DNA of 64,000 nucleotides from Paraburkholderia dilworthii. GTDB taxonomy: Bacteria; Pseudomonadota; Gammaproteobacteria; Burkholderiales; Burkholderiaceae. The position numbers were made by a program, and so were the translations under genes. Within the stretch, counting starts at the first letter, position 1, and every line of letters begins with the position of its first letter. Below, one piece after another: positions 8,753-17,775 of this stretch. The notes below the pieces were generated by a model, which worked only from the letters and a program-made list of their open reading frames with translations, was not told the DNA's origin and made no database searches. Where the stretch lies: contig NZ_AWZT01000031.1 in the NCBI RefSeq assembly GCF_000472525.1, positions 24,595-88,594 of the forward strand, in the 5' to 3' direction.

Positions 8753-9709
8753 CTACATGAACATCAGGAAATTCAACAGGAAGATGTTCACCACCAGCAA
8801 GGTCAGCGCGGTCGGTATCTGCACCTTGATCACCGCGTTCTTATCCGGCAGTTCGAGCAATGCCGCCGGCACCATATTGAAGTTCGCGGCCATCGGCGTC
8901 ATCAGCGTGCCGCAGTAGCCGGAGAACATGCCGATTGCCACCATCACGGCCGGATTGCCGTGGAACACGCCGACCAGGATCGGCACGCCGACGCCGCCCG
9001 TCATCACCGGAAACGCGGCGAAGCCGTTGCCCATCACCATCGTGAACAGCGCCATGCCGATGCAGTACACGGCCACCGCGATAAAGCGGTAGTCGAGGCT
9101 GATATACGCCGTCGTCACGTGAGCCACGGCTTTGCCGACGCCCGCATCGGAAAACACGAGACCGAGCATGCCGAGCATCTGTGGCAGCACGGCGGCCCAC
9201 GAGAGCGCGTCGACGAGACGGCGCGTTTCCTTCATCGACTGGCCTACGGTGTCGCGAGTCAGCACGCAGGCAATGGCGAGCGCGATTACGCAGCCGATGC
9301 CGAAGCCGATCAACGTGACGTTGGCCTTTTCGATCAGCGGCAGGCCGCCGAATACCAGGTGGCTCGCTGACAACGTGACGATCACGGTGATCACGGGAAT
9401 CGTCAAGGCGGGCACGAACAGCTTGTTGCGAAGGCGTGCGGCGCTCGCCTTGCGCGCTTCGAGCGACAGCACGTTCGGCTTGCCTGCGGTGACGCCGCCG
9501 AAACCGGCAATCAGCGCCATCACGATCACGGCGACTCCGACCACGGCGGGCGGCAGCTTGTCGCCGATCAGAAAGATCAGCGCGTAGATAATCCAGAAGC
9601 CGCCGGCCGTCAAACGGCGCGGGTGTTTCTTATCGGTGACGATCATGCCGCCGACGATCAGCAGCACCACGCCCAGCAACCAGAACAGATAGGTAATCGT
9701 GAGCGTCAT
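8753..9709 (-). CDS. DUF979 family membrane protein (putative 5-oxoproline transport partner)
   Basis: A 318-residue polytopic inner-membrane protein with about nine or ten hydrophobic segments, matching the DUF979 family (start TLTITYLFWLLGVVLL, later GGVGVPILVGVFHGNPAVM). Its ATG overlaps the DUF969 stop (ATGA), so the two are translated together. The pair lies downstream of pxpBCA on the same strand, which suggests a two-part permease for 5-oxoproline or a related compound. That role is inferred from context; neither family has a proven activity that I know of. Confidence 0.85.
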   Translation of the reverse strand: MTLTITYLFWLLGVVLLIVGGMIVTDKKHPRRLTAGGFWIIYALIFLIGDKLPPAVVGVAVIVMALIAGFGGVTAGKPNVLSLEARKASAARLRNKLFVPALTIPVITVIVTLSASHLVFGGLPLIEKANVTLIGFGIGCVIALAIACVLTRDTVGQSMKETRRLVDALSWAAVLPQMLGMLGLVFSDAGVGKAVAHVTTAYISLDYRFIAVAVYCIGMALFTMVMGNGFAAFPVMTGGVGVPILVGVFHGNPAVMVAIGMFSGYCGTLMTPMAANFNMVPAALLELPDKNAVIKVQIPTALTLLVVNIFLLNFLMFM

Positions 9710-10455
9710 GCTTTGTCTCCTGCGGCGGATGGCGTCGGGGTTACGGCGGCGTTGCCCGCTTTCGCGTTGCCGCGCAATTCGCGGTCGAGCTTGCGGTCGA
9801 GCAGATACAGGCGGAAGCCGTGAATGAGGAACGCGCAGATCGCAGTGGGAATGCCCCAGACGGCGACGTGAATCGGCTCGACGACAATGCCCGCTTCCTT
9901 CAGGAAAGTGGTCATCAGCACGATCGCACCGAATGCAACGAAAATGTCTTCGCCGAAAAAGAGGCCCACGTTATCCGTTGCCGCCGAGAATGCGCGCAGC
10001 TTGAAGCGCACCGCGTCGCTGATCTTGCCGAAGCGCGTTTCGGTCGCGCCTTCGGCCATCGGCGCGATGAGCGGACGCACCATCTGCGGATGCCCGCCGA
10101 GCCCGGTCAGGCCGACGGCCGCGGTGAGTTCGCGCACGAGCAGATAGACGATCAACAGGCGCCCGGCCGTAGCGGCCCTGATGCCGCTGATCCACGTCTG
10201 CGCGCGCTCGCGCAGGCCATGCCGTTCAAGCAGGCCGATTACCGCGAGCGGCAGAAGAATGATCAACGGGATGTTGCGCGTCTTGATGAAGCCGGTGCCG
10301 ATCTCGGCGAGGATTTTTTCGGGCGGGAAGTGCGCGGCGAAGCCGGTGATGATCGCGGCCACCGCCACGATCAGCATCGGATTGAACCGTAATAAAAAGC
10401 CAACGATGATGACGGCCACGCCGATGAGCGGCCATAGACTGACTGTTGTCTGCAT
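9706..10455 (-). CDS. DUF969 family membrane protein (putative 5-oxoproline transport partner)
   Basis: A 249-residue membrane protein of the DUF969 family, beginning MQTTVSLWPLIGVAVIIVGF and carrying the conserved GLTGLGGHPQMVRPLIAPM stretch. The frame extends to 10503, but ATG 10455 has a GGAG seven bases upstream and starts right at the first membrane helix, so it is preferred. It is coupled by overlap to DUF979. The 275-bp gap before pxpA makes co-transcription with pxpBCA plausible but not certain. Confidence 0.86.
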   Translation of the reverse strand: MQTTVSLWPLIGVAVIIVGFLLRFNPMLIVAVAAIITGFAAHFPPEKILAEIGTGFIKTRNIPLIILLPLAVIGLLERHGLRERAQTWISGIRAATAGRLLIVYLLVRELTAAVGLTGLGGHPQMVRPLIAPMAEGATETRFGKISDAVRFKLRAFSAATDNVGLFFGEDIFVAFGAIVLMTTFLKEAGIVVEPIHVAVWGIPTAICAFLIHGFRLYLLDRKLDRELRGNAKAGNAAVTPTPSAAGDKA

Positions 10456-10662
10456 CTGGATCTCCAAACAGGTTTCAACGTCGCCGCTTGTGACGGCTAA
10501 CATGGGCCGGCGCGTGGCGATCCGCGCGCCGTCTTGTTGCCGCGGCTCTTGATGGCCGCGTTGCTACGCACTGCAACTGCGAACTGCAAACTGCAACGGC
10601 ATTCACTGCGATGAATCGACTGCGGATACTGCAAAGTACGGTGAAGCGCCTCGCACCTGGCG

Positions 10663-10687
10663 AACGCCCCGCGTCGAGCGGGGCGTT
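10663..10687. other. GC-rich hairpin in the pxpA-DUF969 gap
   Basis: AACGCCCCGC pairs with GCGGGGCGTT around a GTCGA loop. Neither strand has a T-run after it, so it is not a standard intrinsic terminator; a transcript stabiliser or pause site is possible. The rest of the 10456-10730 gap holds short CTGCAA-type and GGCGTTCA direct repeats and no recognisable gene. Confidence 0.35.
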
Positions 10688-10730
10688 CAGGGCGTTCAGG
10701 GCATAACGGGGGATGCGGCGGCGCGTGCCT

Positions 10731-11483
10731 TCAGACGCTTGCGGCGCCGGCCGCATGCACGTCGATGCCGGCCTGCTCCAGCGCGCTGCGGATACGCCGC
10801 GCGAACGCGAGTGCATGCGGGCCGTCGCCGTGCAGGCAAATGGTCTGCGCATGGAGCGGCACCCATTGACCGTCGACGGCGCGCACCCGCTGCTCGCGCA
10901 CCATCGCAAGCGTGCGTTCGAGTACTTCGTTTTCATCGTCGAGCAGCGCGCCGGGTTCCTTGCGCGGCACGAGCGAGCCGTCGGCGCGATAGCCGCGATC
11001 GGCGAATACTTCTTCGATGGCGGTCAGCCCCGCGTTGCGCGCGGCCGTCACGAGCCCGCTATTGGCGAGCGCGAACACCGCCACCGACGGATCGAAATCG
11101 TGCACGGCCGACACGATCGCGTCCGCGATCTTCGGATCGCGCGCGGCCTGGTTGTACAGCGCGCCATGCGGTTTGACATGCGCGATGCGTCCGCCCTCGG
11201 CCTGCGCGATTGCCGACAGCGCGCCGAGCTGATACAGCACGCCCGCGTAAATCTCGTTCGCCGGTAGGTCCATCTCCTTGCGGCCGAAATTCTCCGGATC
11301 GTTGAAGCTCGGATGCGCCCCAATCGACACGCCTTTCTGCACCGCCCAACGCACGCAGTCACGCATCGCGTTGGCGCCGCCCGCGTGCCAGCCGCACGCG
11401 ATATTCGCGGAGCTGACGAGGTCGAGCAGCGCCTCGTCGAAGCCGCAGCCTTCGCCCAGATCGGCGTTCAAATCGATTTCCAT
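10731..11483 (-). CDS. pxpA: 5-oxoprolinase subunit PxpA (LamB/YcsF family)
   Basis: A 250-residue LamB/YcsF protein. The N-terminus EIDLNADLGEGCGFDE and the IACGWHAGG segment are the family's signature; GAHPSFNDPENFGR and HVKPHGALYN are the other conserved blocks. With PxpB and PxpC it forms the ATP-dependent 5-oxoprolinase, opening 5-oxoproline to glutamate. It is read in the same direction as pxpC after a 92-bp gap. Length is typical. Confidence 0.94.
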   Translation of the reverse strand: MEIDLNADLGEGCGFDEALLDLVSSANIACGWHAGGANAMRDCVRWAVQKGVSIGAHPSFNDPENFGRKEMDLPANEIYAGVLYQLGALSAIAQAEGGRIAHVKPHGALYNQAARDPKIADAIVSAVHDFDPSVAVFALANSGLVTAARNAGLTAIEEVFADRGYRADGSLVPRKEPGALLDDENEVLERTLAMVREQRVRAVDGQWVPLHAQTICLHGDGPHALAFARRIRSALEQAGIDVHAAGAASV

Positions 11484-11575
11484 GATGTTCCTCTACGCTC
11501 AACAAAACGCTGGGCCGCCCCAATTTTCTGCCCGCTCGCGGCCTGGCGCGACGCGCTAGGTGGGGGCGGCCATTG

Positions 11576-12628
11576 TCACAACGCTGTGGCGACCATCTGC
11601 CGCGCGCAGCGTTCTTCATGCATTGCAATGGCGGCGTCGATTTGCCGCAAATAGGTGCGCTCTTCCAGCAAAGCCTGGCGCGCCTCGTAAGGTGTCGTCG
11701 GGATGAAGCGCACGGCCGCGTTCAGGCGTACCTGCGCGAGCTTCCACAAGTCCGCCTGAATCACCGCGCCGATCTTCGGGTAGCCGCCGGTGGTCTGCGC
11801 ATCGCTCATTAGCACGATAGGCTGGCCGTTCGGCGGCACCTGAATCGTGCCGGGCAGCACCGCGTGCGACAGCAGATCGGCTTTCTCCTTGCGTTTCAGT
11901 TCGCTGCCGGCGAGCCGGTAACCCATGCGGTTGCTGTTCGGCGTGACGAGCCACTCGTCGGACCAGAACGACTCGTGTGCTTCTTCCGTGAAACTGTCGT
12001 ACTCGGGGCCGCGCAGCACGCGAATCGGCACCGCCCAAGGCACGCCGCTCGGATGACGGCCGCGCCGCAGTGGTTCGTCGACGAGCACGAACTTGCACCA
12101 CGCGGGCGCCTTCACGCCGAATTCCGGCGCCTCGGCCGAGAAGCCGGCGTGGCCGCGCTGCGGCGGCGCGCCGACCGGCAGACGGTCGCCGTCGCGCAGC
12201 GCCCGGCCGCCGAGTCCGCCGAAGCGGCCGGCGAGGTCGGTGCTGCGCGAGCCGAGCATCGGCAACACGTCGATGCCTCCCGCGATGCACACGTAGCCGC
12301 GCATGCCGCGCTTCGCTGCATTCAGCACGAGCTCCTGGCCGGCCTTCACCGGCAGGCTCCACCATGAGTAGACCGGCTTGCCGTCGAGCGTCGCGCCGAA
12401 CTCGGTGCCGGTGATGGCCACCCGCGTCGCGCGCAAAAAGCGCAGCACAGTGGGGCCGAAGGTGACTTCGAGACCCGCGGCATCCGGCCGGTTGCCCACC
12501 AGCCGGTTGCCGACTTCGAGCGACAGACGGTCGAGCGCCCCGCCCATCGCGACGCCGAGGTGCCGGTGGCCGTGACGGCCGAGATCCTGAATCGTGGTCA
12601 AAAGACCTGCGCGAATCACGTCGATCAT
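11576..12628 (-). CDS. pxpC: 5-oxoprolinase subunit PxpC (AHS2 / biotin-dependent carboxyltransferase-like)
   Basis: A 350-residue AHS2-domain protein beginning MIDVIRAGLLTTIQDLGR, with GALDRLSLEVGNRLVGN and the late QTTGGYPKIGAVIQADLW motif. The family was formerly annotated as allophanate hydrolase subunit 2 or KipA. Its ATG overlaps the pxpB stop, so the two are translationally coupled. PxpB and PxpC are the kinase-like partners of PxpA. It is slightly longer than the usual 310-340 residues at the C-terminus. Confidence 0.93.
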   Translation of the reverse strand: MIDVIRAGLLTTIQDLGRHGHRHLGVAMGGALDRLSLEVGNRLVGNRPDAAGLEVTFGPTVLRFLRATRVAITGTEFGATLDGKPVYSWWSLPVKAGQELVLNAAKRGMRGYVCIAGGIDVLPMLGSRSTDLAGRFGGLGGRALRDGDRLPVGAPPQRGHAGFSAEAPEFGVKAPAWCKFVLVDEPLRRGRHPSGVPWAVPIRVLRGPEYDSFTEEAHESFWSDEWLVTPNSNRMGYRLAGSELKRKEKADLLSHAVLPGTIQVPPNGQPIVLMSDAQTTGGYPKIGAVIQADLWKLAQVRLNAAVRFIPTTPYEARQALLEERTYLRQIDAAIAMHEERCARQMVATAL

Positions 12629-13278
12629 GCGTGTATCCCCGCGATGGTGAAACGCACGCGGTCGCCCGGCTGCAACAAGGAGGGCGGGCGGCGCGTCGGA
12701 TCGAACAGCGGCAGTTCCGTGCGGCCGATCAGCTGCCAGCCGCCGGGCGACGTAGCCGGGTAGATGCCCGTCTGTTCTCCGCCGATGCCGACCGAACCCG
12801 CCGGCACTTCGAGCCTCGGCGACGCGCGGCGCGGTGTATGGAGCGCCTCTTGAAGCCCTCCCATATACGCGAAGCCAGGCTGAAAGCCGAGGAAAAAGAC
12901 CACGTACTCGCCGCCCGAATGACGCTCGATCACCTCACGCGCGCTCAAGCCTGTGTGGTTCGCCACTGCACCCAGGTCGGGGCCGAACTCACCGCCGTAC
13001 TGAACCGGGATTTCGACTTCGCGGCCCGCCGCAGGCGCTTCGCTGGCCGCGTGCCAGGCTTCTTGCAAGCGGCTTGTCAGTTCGTCGCGGTCGGCTTCGA
13101 CGGGGTCGAACACGAGCGTCAGATTGTTCATGCCCGGCACAACCTCCAGCACATGCGGCCAGTCACGCGCGAGTGCGGCCGCCGCCCACACGCGGCGCTG
13201 GCAGTCCAGCGTTGCGGGCGGGGGCGCCTCGCAGACCAGCGCGGCGTCGCCGAGCGGAAAAATTTTGGGTTGGCTCAT
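12625..13278 (-). CDS. pxpB: 5-oxoprolinase subunit PxpB (AHS1 / KipI-like)
   Basis: A 217-residue AHS1-family protein. Conserved marks are PLGDAALVCE near the start, NLTLVFDP, and the core YVVFFLGFQPGFAYMGGL with LHTPRRASPR and GSVGIGGEQTGIYP. The frame continues to a GTG at 13314, but ATG 13278 matches the family start. First gene of the leftward pxp block, overlapping pxpC by four bases. It faces a divergent MarR-like regulator across about 200 bp. Confidence 0.93.
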   Translation of the reverse strand: MSQPKIFPLGDAALVCEAPPPATLDCQRRVWAAAALARDWPHVLEVVPGMNNLTLVFDPVEADRDELTSRLQEAWHAASEAPAAGREVEIPVQYGGEFGPDLGAVANHTGLSAREVIERHSGGEYVVFFLGFQPGFAYMGGLQEALHTPRRASPRLEVPAGSVGIGGEQTGIYPATSPGGWQLIGRTELPLFDPTRRPPSLLQPGDRVRFTIAGIHA

Positions 13279-13367
13279 GGCTTGAAGGCCCGAAGAAGTC
13301 GAAGAGTTCCGCACTGCGTGCCGCCCGGAACAACGGTGGACGGCTTACGCGATGTGTGAAGCGTACA

Positions 13368-13388
13368 TTGTCAATAAAATATCGACAA
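13368..13388. promoter_or_regulatory. Candidate operator between pxpB and the MarR-like gene
   Basis: TTGTC (13368-13372) and GACAA (13384-13388) form an inverted repeat with an 11-base AT-rich spacer. A related TCAATAA appears twice (13371 and 13393). The block is the only AT-rich stretch in the divergent intergenic region, where the pxp and regulator promoters must lie. That it binds the adjacent regulator is inference. Confidence 0.4.
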
Positions 13389-13480
13389 ATTATCAATAAG
13401 AGTTTTCGCCAGGCTCGTCGGCAAGGGGCCGCTCGTCGTACACTCCCGACACCTTCCTTCCTGTTTGCTGAGAAATTCAC

Positions 13481-13993
13481 ATGTCGCGGCATCCCACCAA
13501 GATCGTCTCGTCGGAACATCTCGTATCCGACACGAGCGCGGAACTATCAGAGCTCGAGTACGCGCTCATCATGGCCGGCAACGCATTCAACCGATGGATG
13601 GTGCGCTGCATGTCGGCTGCCGGGGAAAAGGACATGACCGCCATCGAAGTCTCTTTGCTTCATCACGTGAGTCATCGCGAGCGCCGCAAGAAGCTGGCCG
13701 ACATCTGCTTCGTGCTCAATATCGAAGACACGCACGTCGCGACCTATGCGTTGAAGAAGCTCGTAGCTAGAGGGTATGTAAAAAGCGAAAAGACCGGCAA
13801 GGAAGTGTTCTTTTCGGCGACCGAGGCGGGCCGCGCGCTGTGCCTGAAGTATCGCGAGGTGCGCGAGAGTTGCCTCATCTCGACGTTGAAGGAAAGTGGT
13901 CTCACCAACGAGCAGATCGGCGACGCTGCCCAATTGATGCGCAATGCGTCCGGGATGTACGACACGGCCGCGCGAGCAGCGGCGTCGCTATGA
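13481..13993 (+). CDS. MarR-like winged-helix transcriptional regulator
   Basis: A 170-residue cytoplasmic protein with a winged-helix fold of the MarR type: LADICFVLNIEDTHVATYALKKLVARGYV is the helix-turn-helix and GKEVFFSATEAGR the wing. Flanking helices would dimerise. It is divergent from pxpBCA-DUF969-DUF979, the commonest placement for a local regulator, so control of 5-oxoproline use is the likely job. Effector unknown; 5-oxoproline or glutamate are guesses from context. Confidence 0.8.
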   Translation: MSRHPTKIVSSEHLVSDTSAELSELEYALIMAGNAFNRWMVRCMSAAGEKDMTAIEVSLLHHVSHRERRKKLADICFVLNIEDTHVATYALKKLVARGYVKSEKTGKEVFFSATEAGRALCLKYREVRESCLISTLKESGLTNEQIGDAAQLMRNASGMYDTAARAAASL

Positions 13994-14119
13994 ATGTGAG
14001 GCGCTGAGTTGCGGGTCCGCACGTGGATCCAACGAGCTTAATGGGCGCATGCAAGCCCTCGCTCGCCGGCGGCGCACGCCGCGCTAAGCGGCGCCGCGCT
14101 GATCGCGCATTAGACGCAT

Positions 14120-14719
14120 CTAGCCCACAGCTCGCGCATGAAGGCCCGTCTCGGTGACGATCATGTCGAGCGGAATGTCGTGGGGTTCACGCTCCAATGC
14201 CGGCGTGCGGCAGGCTTCATACGCGATACCCACCGTGACCGGTTTGCTCGCGCCCGGCCAGCCGGCGAGCGTACGGTCGTAGTAGCCGCCACCGTAACCG
14301 AGCCGGTAGCCATCGGCATCGAAACCCACGCAGGGCACAAGCAGTAGCTCGGGAATCACCACGCGTTCCGTTGTAGGCTCCGCGATCCTGTGATGGCCCG
14401 TCTTCATCGGCGTATCCGGCGACCATGCGTGAAACTCGAGCGGCAGCCCGCGCTCCTTGATGATGGGCAAACTTGCTTCGCGCTGCGAACTGCCGGTGAG
14501 CCAGATCGAGATCGCTGCGCGTGCATCGAATTCGCCCGCCAGCGGCCAGTAGAACCCCACGCTTTTCGCGTCGAAATGCTTGAGCGCATCGAGAATGCGG
14601 CGCCCGAGCGCGGCATTGTTCGTGGGCTCGGAAGCCGCTTGTAGCCTCGCTTCCAATAGCATTCGACGCAGCGCCTTTTTCGATTCCGCCTGAGGGTTGC
14701 ATGCTATGCTTGGGTTCAA
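14120..14719 (-). CDS. 5-formyltetrahydrofolate cyclo-ligase
   Basis: Converts 5-formyl-THF to 5,10-methenyl-THF with ATP. The 199-residue protein carries the signature LGYGGGYYDRTLA and the N-terminal KKALRRMLLEAR basic stretch that contacts ATP. No ATG fits: the in-frame TTG at 14719 has GGAG six bases upstream and gives the family's usual length of about 200 residues, so I take TTG as the start. The frame is open to 14809, but that would overlap the divergent transglycosylase signal peptide. The two start codons are only 20 bases apart. Confidence 0.88.
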   Translation of the reverse strand: MNPSIACNPQAESKKALRRMLLEARLQAASEPTNNAALGRRILDALKHFDAKSVGFYWPLAGEFDARAAISIWLTGSSQREASLPIIKERGLPLEFHAWSPDTPMKTGHHRIAEPTTERVVIPELLLVPCVGFDADGYRLGYGGGYYDRTLAGWPGASKPVTVGIAYEACRTPALEREPHDIPLDMIVTETGLHARAVG

Positions 14720-14739
14720 TTCGCGCTCCAGAAACAACG

Positions 14740-16707
14740 ATGTCAAAAAGTCTTTATCGAGTATATCGCGCGGCCGGTCTGGCGCTTGCCGCAGCAGCGC
14801 TTGTCGCATGCAGCACGGCGTCAGCCGTCAAGCCCCTTCCCATTTCGCAGCTTACGAACGACGATCAGATCTTCGTCCAGTTGCGCGAGGCCGCCCGCAA
14901 TAACGACGCTGCGCGTGCAGCGCAGCTGGCGAGCATGATCCCGAGTTATCCGGCGCCTTCGTATCTGGAGTACTTCCAGATCAAGCCGCAACTCTTCGAT
15001 TCGAGCGGCCATGCGCGCGTCGACGCGCCTGATGCGCCGGTGCTCGCGTTCCTGCAGAAGTACGACGGCCAGGCGATTGCCGACCGCATGCGCAACGACT
15101 ACCTCACGGTGCTCGGCACGCGTCACGACTGGCGCAACTTCGACGAGCAATATGCGCGCTTCGTGTTGAACGACGATACGCAGGTCAAGTGCTATGCGCT
15201 CGAATCGCGTGCATCGCGCGGCGAGAATGTCGCGGACGCGGCGCGCGCGCTGCTCGTCGATCCGAAATGGTACGGCGACGGTTGCGTCGATCTGATTACC
15301 GTGCTCGGCGTCAACAAGCAGTTCAGCACCGACGACATCTGGCAACAGATCCGTCTCGCGTACGAACAGAACTACACGAATACCGGCAGCAAGCTCGTCG
15401 ACGCGCTCGGCAGCCAGGCGCCCGATCCGGTGCTGTTCGGGCAGGCCACGAGTACGCCGCCGCTGTTGCTCGCGCGCGGCGTCGGTCCCGATCTGCAATC
15501 GCATCAACTCGCGTTGCTCGCAATCACACGCATGGCCCGCAACGATCCGGCTATGGCCGCGGCCACTTTCGCGTCCGTCGCGCCTTCGCTGAATTCGCCG
15601 GAGCGCGCGATCGGCTGGGGCACGATTGCGTATCAAGCGGCCGCGAAGCAGATGCCGAGCGCCGCCGACTGGTACAGGTTGTCGGCGAATGCGCCGCTCT
15701 CGAACCCCGCCTACGAATGGCGCACGCGCACCGCGCTGCTGGCGGGAGACTGGAACATGGTGCGCTGGTCGATCGAGCAGATGCCGGTGGCGCTGCGCAA
15801 TCAGCCGTCGTGGGTCTATTGGCATGCGCGCGCGCTCAAGCAGGCGGGCGACACGACCACGGCCAACCAGGAATTCGAGTCCATCTCGCAGGGCTATAAC
15901 TTCTATGGCCAACTGGCGGCTGAAGAACTCGGGCAGAAGATCGTCGTGCCGCCGAAAACCGCGGTCACCGATTCCGAAGTGCAGCAGGCCGGCAATACGC
16001 CGGGCTTCGACCTGGCGCAGCGCTTCTACGCGCTGAATCTGCGGCTCGAGGGCAATCGCGAATGGAACTGGCCGCTGCGCACCATGAGCGACCGTCAGTT
16101 GCTCGCGGCCGCAGAATACGCGCGCCGTATCGAGTTGTACGACCGAGCCGTCAACACGGCTGACCGCACGAAAACGGAACACGATTTTTCGCTGCGTTAT
16201 CTGTCGCCGTTCCGTGACATCGTCGAGCGCGATGCGCAGTCGAACGGGCTGGATGTCGAATGGGCCTACGGGCTGATTCGCCAGGAATCGCGCTTCATCA
16301 TGAATGCACGCTCGGAAGTGGGCGCGAGCGGCCTGATGCAGTTGATGCCGGGCACTGCGCAACTGGTCGCCAAAAAGATTGGCCTCGGCCCGATTTCGCG
16401 TGCGCAAATGAACGACATCAACACCAACATCCTGCTCGGCACGAACTACTTGTCGATGATCTACAATCAGTTCGACGGGTCCGCCGTGCTGGCCACCGCG
16501 GGTTACAACGCCGGGCCAGGCCGTCCGCGCAACTGGCGGCAGACGTTGCAGCATCCGGTCGAAGGCGCGATCTTCGCCGAGGCGATTCCTTTCCAGGAAA
16601 CGCGCGACTACGTGAAGAATGTGCTGTCCAACACGGTCTACTACGCGGCATTGTTCGAAGGCCGTCCGCAATCGCTGAAGGCGCGTCTGGGTTACATCGC
16701 ACCGTAA
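14740..16707 (+). CDS. slt: Soluble-type lytic murein transglycosylase (Slt70-like lipoprotein)
   Basis: A 655-residue periplasmic enzyme that cleaves peptidoglycan to 1,6-anhydroMurNAc products. The N-terminus has a lipobox-like LVAC after a hydrophobic stretch, then the long alpha-helical superhelix typical of Slt70. The C-terminal SLT domain is YGLIRQESRF (catalytic Glu516), GASGLMQLMPGTA and TAGYNAGPGRP. ATG 14740 is preferred over 14701 because it gives a proper signal sequence. Length matches E. coli Slt70 (about 645). A single-gene unit followed closely by the epimerase gene. Confidence 0.92.
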   Translation: MSKSLYRVYRAAGLALAAAALVACSTASAVKPLPISQLTNDDQIFVQLREAARNNDAARAAQLASMIPSYPAPSYLEYFQIKPQLFDSSGHARVDAPDAPVLAFLQKYDGQAIADRMRNDYLTVLGTRHDWRNFDEQYARFVLNDDTQVKCYALESRASRGENVADAARALLVDPKWYGDGCVDLITVLGVNKQFSTDDIWQQIRLAYEQNYTNTGSKLVDALGSQAPDPVLFGQATSTPPLLLARGVGPDLQSHQLALLAITRMARNDPAMAAATFASVAPSLNSPERAIGWGTIAYQAAAKQMPSAADWYRLSANAPLSNPAYEWRTRTALLAGDWNMVRWSIEQMPVALRNQPSWVYWHARALKQAGDTTTANQEFESISQGYNFYGQLAAEELGQKIVVPPKTAVTDSEVQQAGNTPGFDLAQRFYALNLRLEGNREWNWPLRTMSDRQLLAAAEYARRIELYDRAVNTADRTKTEHDFSLRYLSPFRDIVERDAQSNGLDVEWAYGLIRQESRFIMNARSEVGASGLMQLMPGTAQLVAKKIGLGPISRAQMNDINTNILLGTNYLSMIYNQFDGSAVLATAGYNAGPGRPRNWRQTLQHPVEGAIFAEAIPFQETRDYVKNVLSNTVYYAALFEGRPQSLKARLGYIAP

Positions 16708-16788
16708 GCGCCGTGCCGCCGCTGTCTCACTTCGAGGCAGCGGTGCGCCACGCCAGCCGTTGCCGCGGCTTCCACCAGGGAGTCGAAA

Positions 16789-17742
16789 ATGCGACACAAA
16801 GCCATTGCGATCATCGGCGGTTCCGGTTTTATCGGTAGCCATCTCGTCAACGCCCTCGTTGAGATGGGCAAAGACGTGCGCATTGCCACGCGGCGCCGCT
16901 ACAACGCGCGCCATCTCACACTGCTTCCTATCGACGTGATCGAAACCGATGTGTTCGATCCGGTTCAACTCGCGCGCTTTGTCGAAGGTACAGACTGCGT
17001 GATCAATCTCGTCGGCACGCTGCACGGCAAACGCCGGACGCCGTACGGTCCGGAATTCGCACGCGCGCACGTCGAACTGCCAACGCGGATCGTCGCTGCT
17101 TGCGAGGGCAAGGGCGTGCATCGGCTGATTCATCTGAGCGCCCTTGGCGCCGACTCGAATGGCCCGAGCATGTACGCGCGCTCGAAGGGCGACGGCGAGA
17201 AAGCGGTGCACGCGGCGAATCTCGCGTGGACAGTTTTTCGGCCATCCGTCGTATTCGGTCCGGAAGACGAATTCCTTAACAAGTTCGCATTCTTGCAGCG
17301 CATTTTTCCGATGATCCCGCTTGCGATGCCGGACGCGAAATTCCAGCCGGTCTACGTCGGCGATGTCGCGAAGGCGATCGTCAACGTGCTCGATCTCGAT
17401 GCGGCCAGCGGCAAGACCTACGAGCTTGGCGGGCCGAGCATCTACACGCTCGAAGACCTCGTCAAATATTGCGGCGATGTGATCGGCCGGCACGCGAGCA
17501 TCATTCGTCTGCCCGAAGCGTTCGCGCGCTTGCAGGCAATGACCTTCGAGATGGCGCCCGGCGAACCGGTCATCACGCGCGACAATCTGGATTCGATGAA
17601 AGTCGACAACGTGTTGAGCCGGCCGCTTGCGCCCGAGCTTGGCATCGAGCCGGCCAGCATCGAAACGATCGCGCCTGTCTATCTAACCGGGGCGTCGGCA
17701 CGTTCGCGTTTCGATACGTTCCGCGCGAGCGCGGGGCGCTGA
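16789..17742 (+). CDS. NDUFA9-like NAD(P)-binding epimerase/dehydratase family protein
   Basis: A 317-residue atypical short-chain dehydrogenase with an N-terminal Rossmann motif GGSGFIGSHL (GxxGxxG at residues 10-16). It resembles the complex I NDUFA9 / YfcH-like group (VINLVGTLHG, FRPSVVFGPED, FQPVYVGDVAKAI). Bacterial members are of uncertain function; some are thought to aid quinone or respiratory assembly. A GGGAG ribosome site lies just upstream. Same strand as slt and the GST gene, with gaps of 81 and 33 bp, so one transcript is possible. Confidence 0.83.
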   Translation: MRHKAIAIIGGSGFIGSHLVNALVEMGKDVRIATRRRYNARHLTLLPIDVIETDVFDPVQLARFVEGTDCVINLVGTLHGKRRTPYGPEFARAHVELPTRIVAACEGKGVHRLIHLSALGADSNGPSMYARSKGDGEKAVHAANLAWTVFRPSVVFGPEDEFLNKFAFLQRIFPMIPLAMPDAKFQPVYVGDVAKAIVNVLDLDAASGKTYELGGPSIYTLEDLVKYCGDVIGRHASIIRLPEAFARLQAMTFEMAPGEPVITRDNLDSMKVDNVLSRPLAPELGIEPASIETIAPVYLTGASARSRFDTFRASAGR

Positions 17743-17775
17743 ACCCTTCCCTTCCTCTTCCTCATACGAACCCGC

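Noticed and set aside
13994..14119. Possible 6S RNA next to the cyclo-ligase gene, as in enterics
   Set aside because: The sequence is GC-rich with no long imperfect hairpin and central bubble, and no promoter is seen. Position alone is not enough.
14821..17493. An 890-codon open frame on the minus strand, antisense to slt and the epimerase gene
   Set aside because: It is rich in Arg/His/Ala in the way high-GC antisense frames are, has no domain, and covers two well supported genes. Similar shadows lie opposite maeB, glmS and the IOR-type gene.
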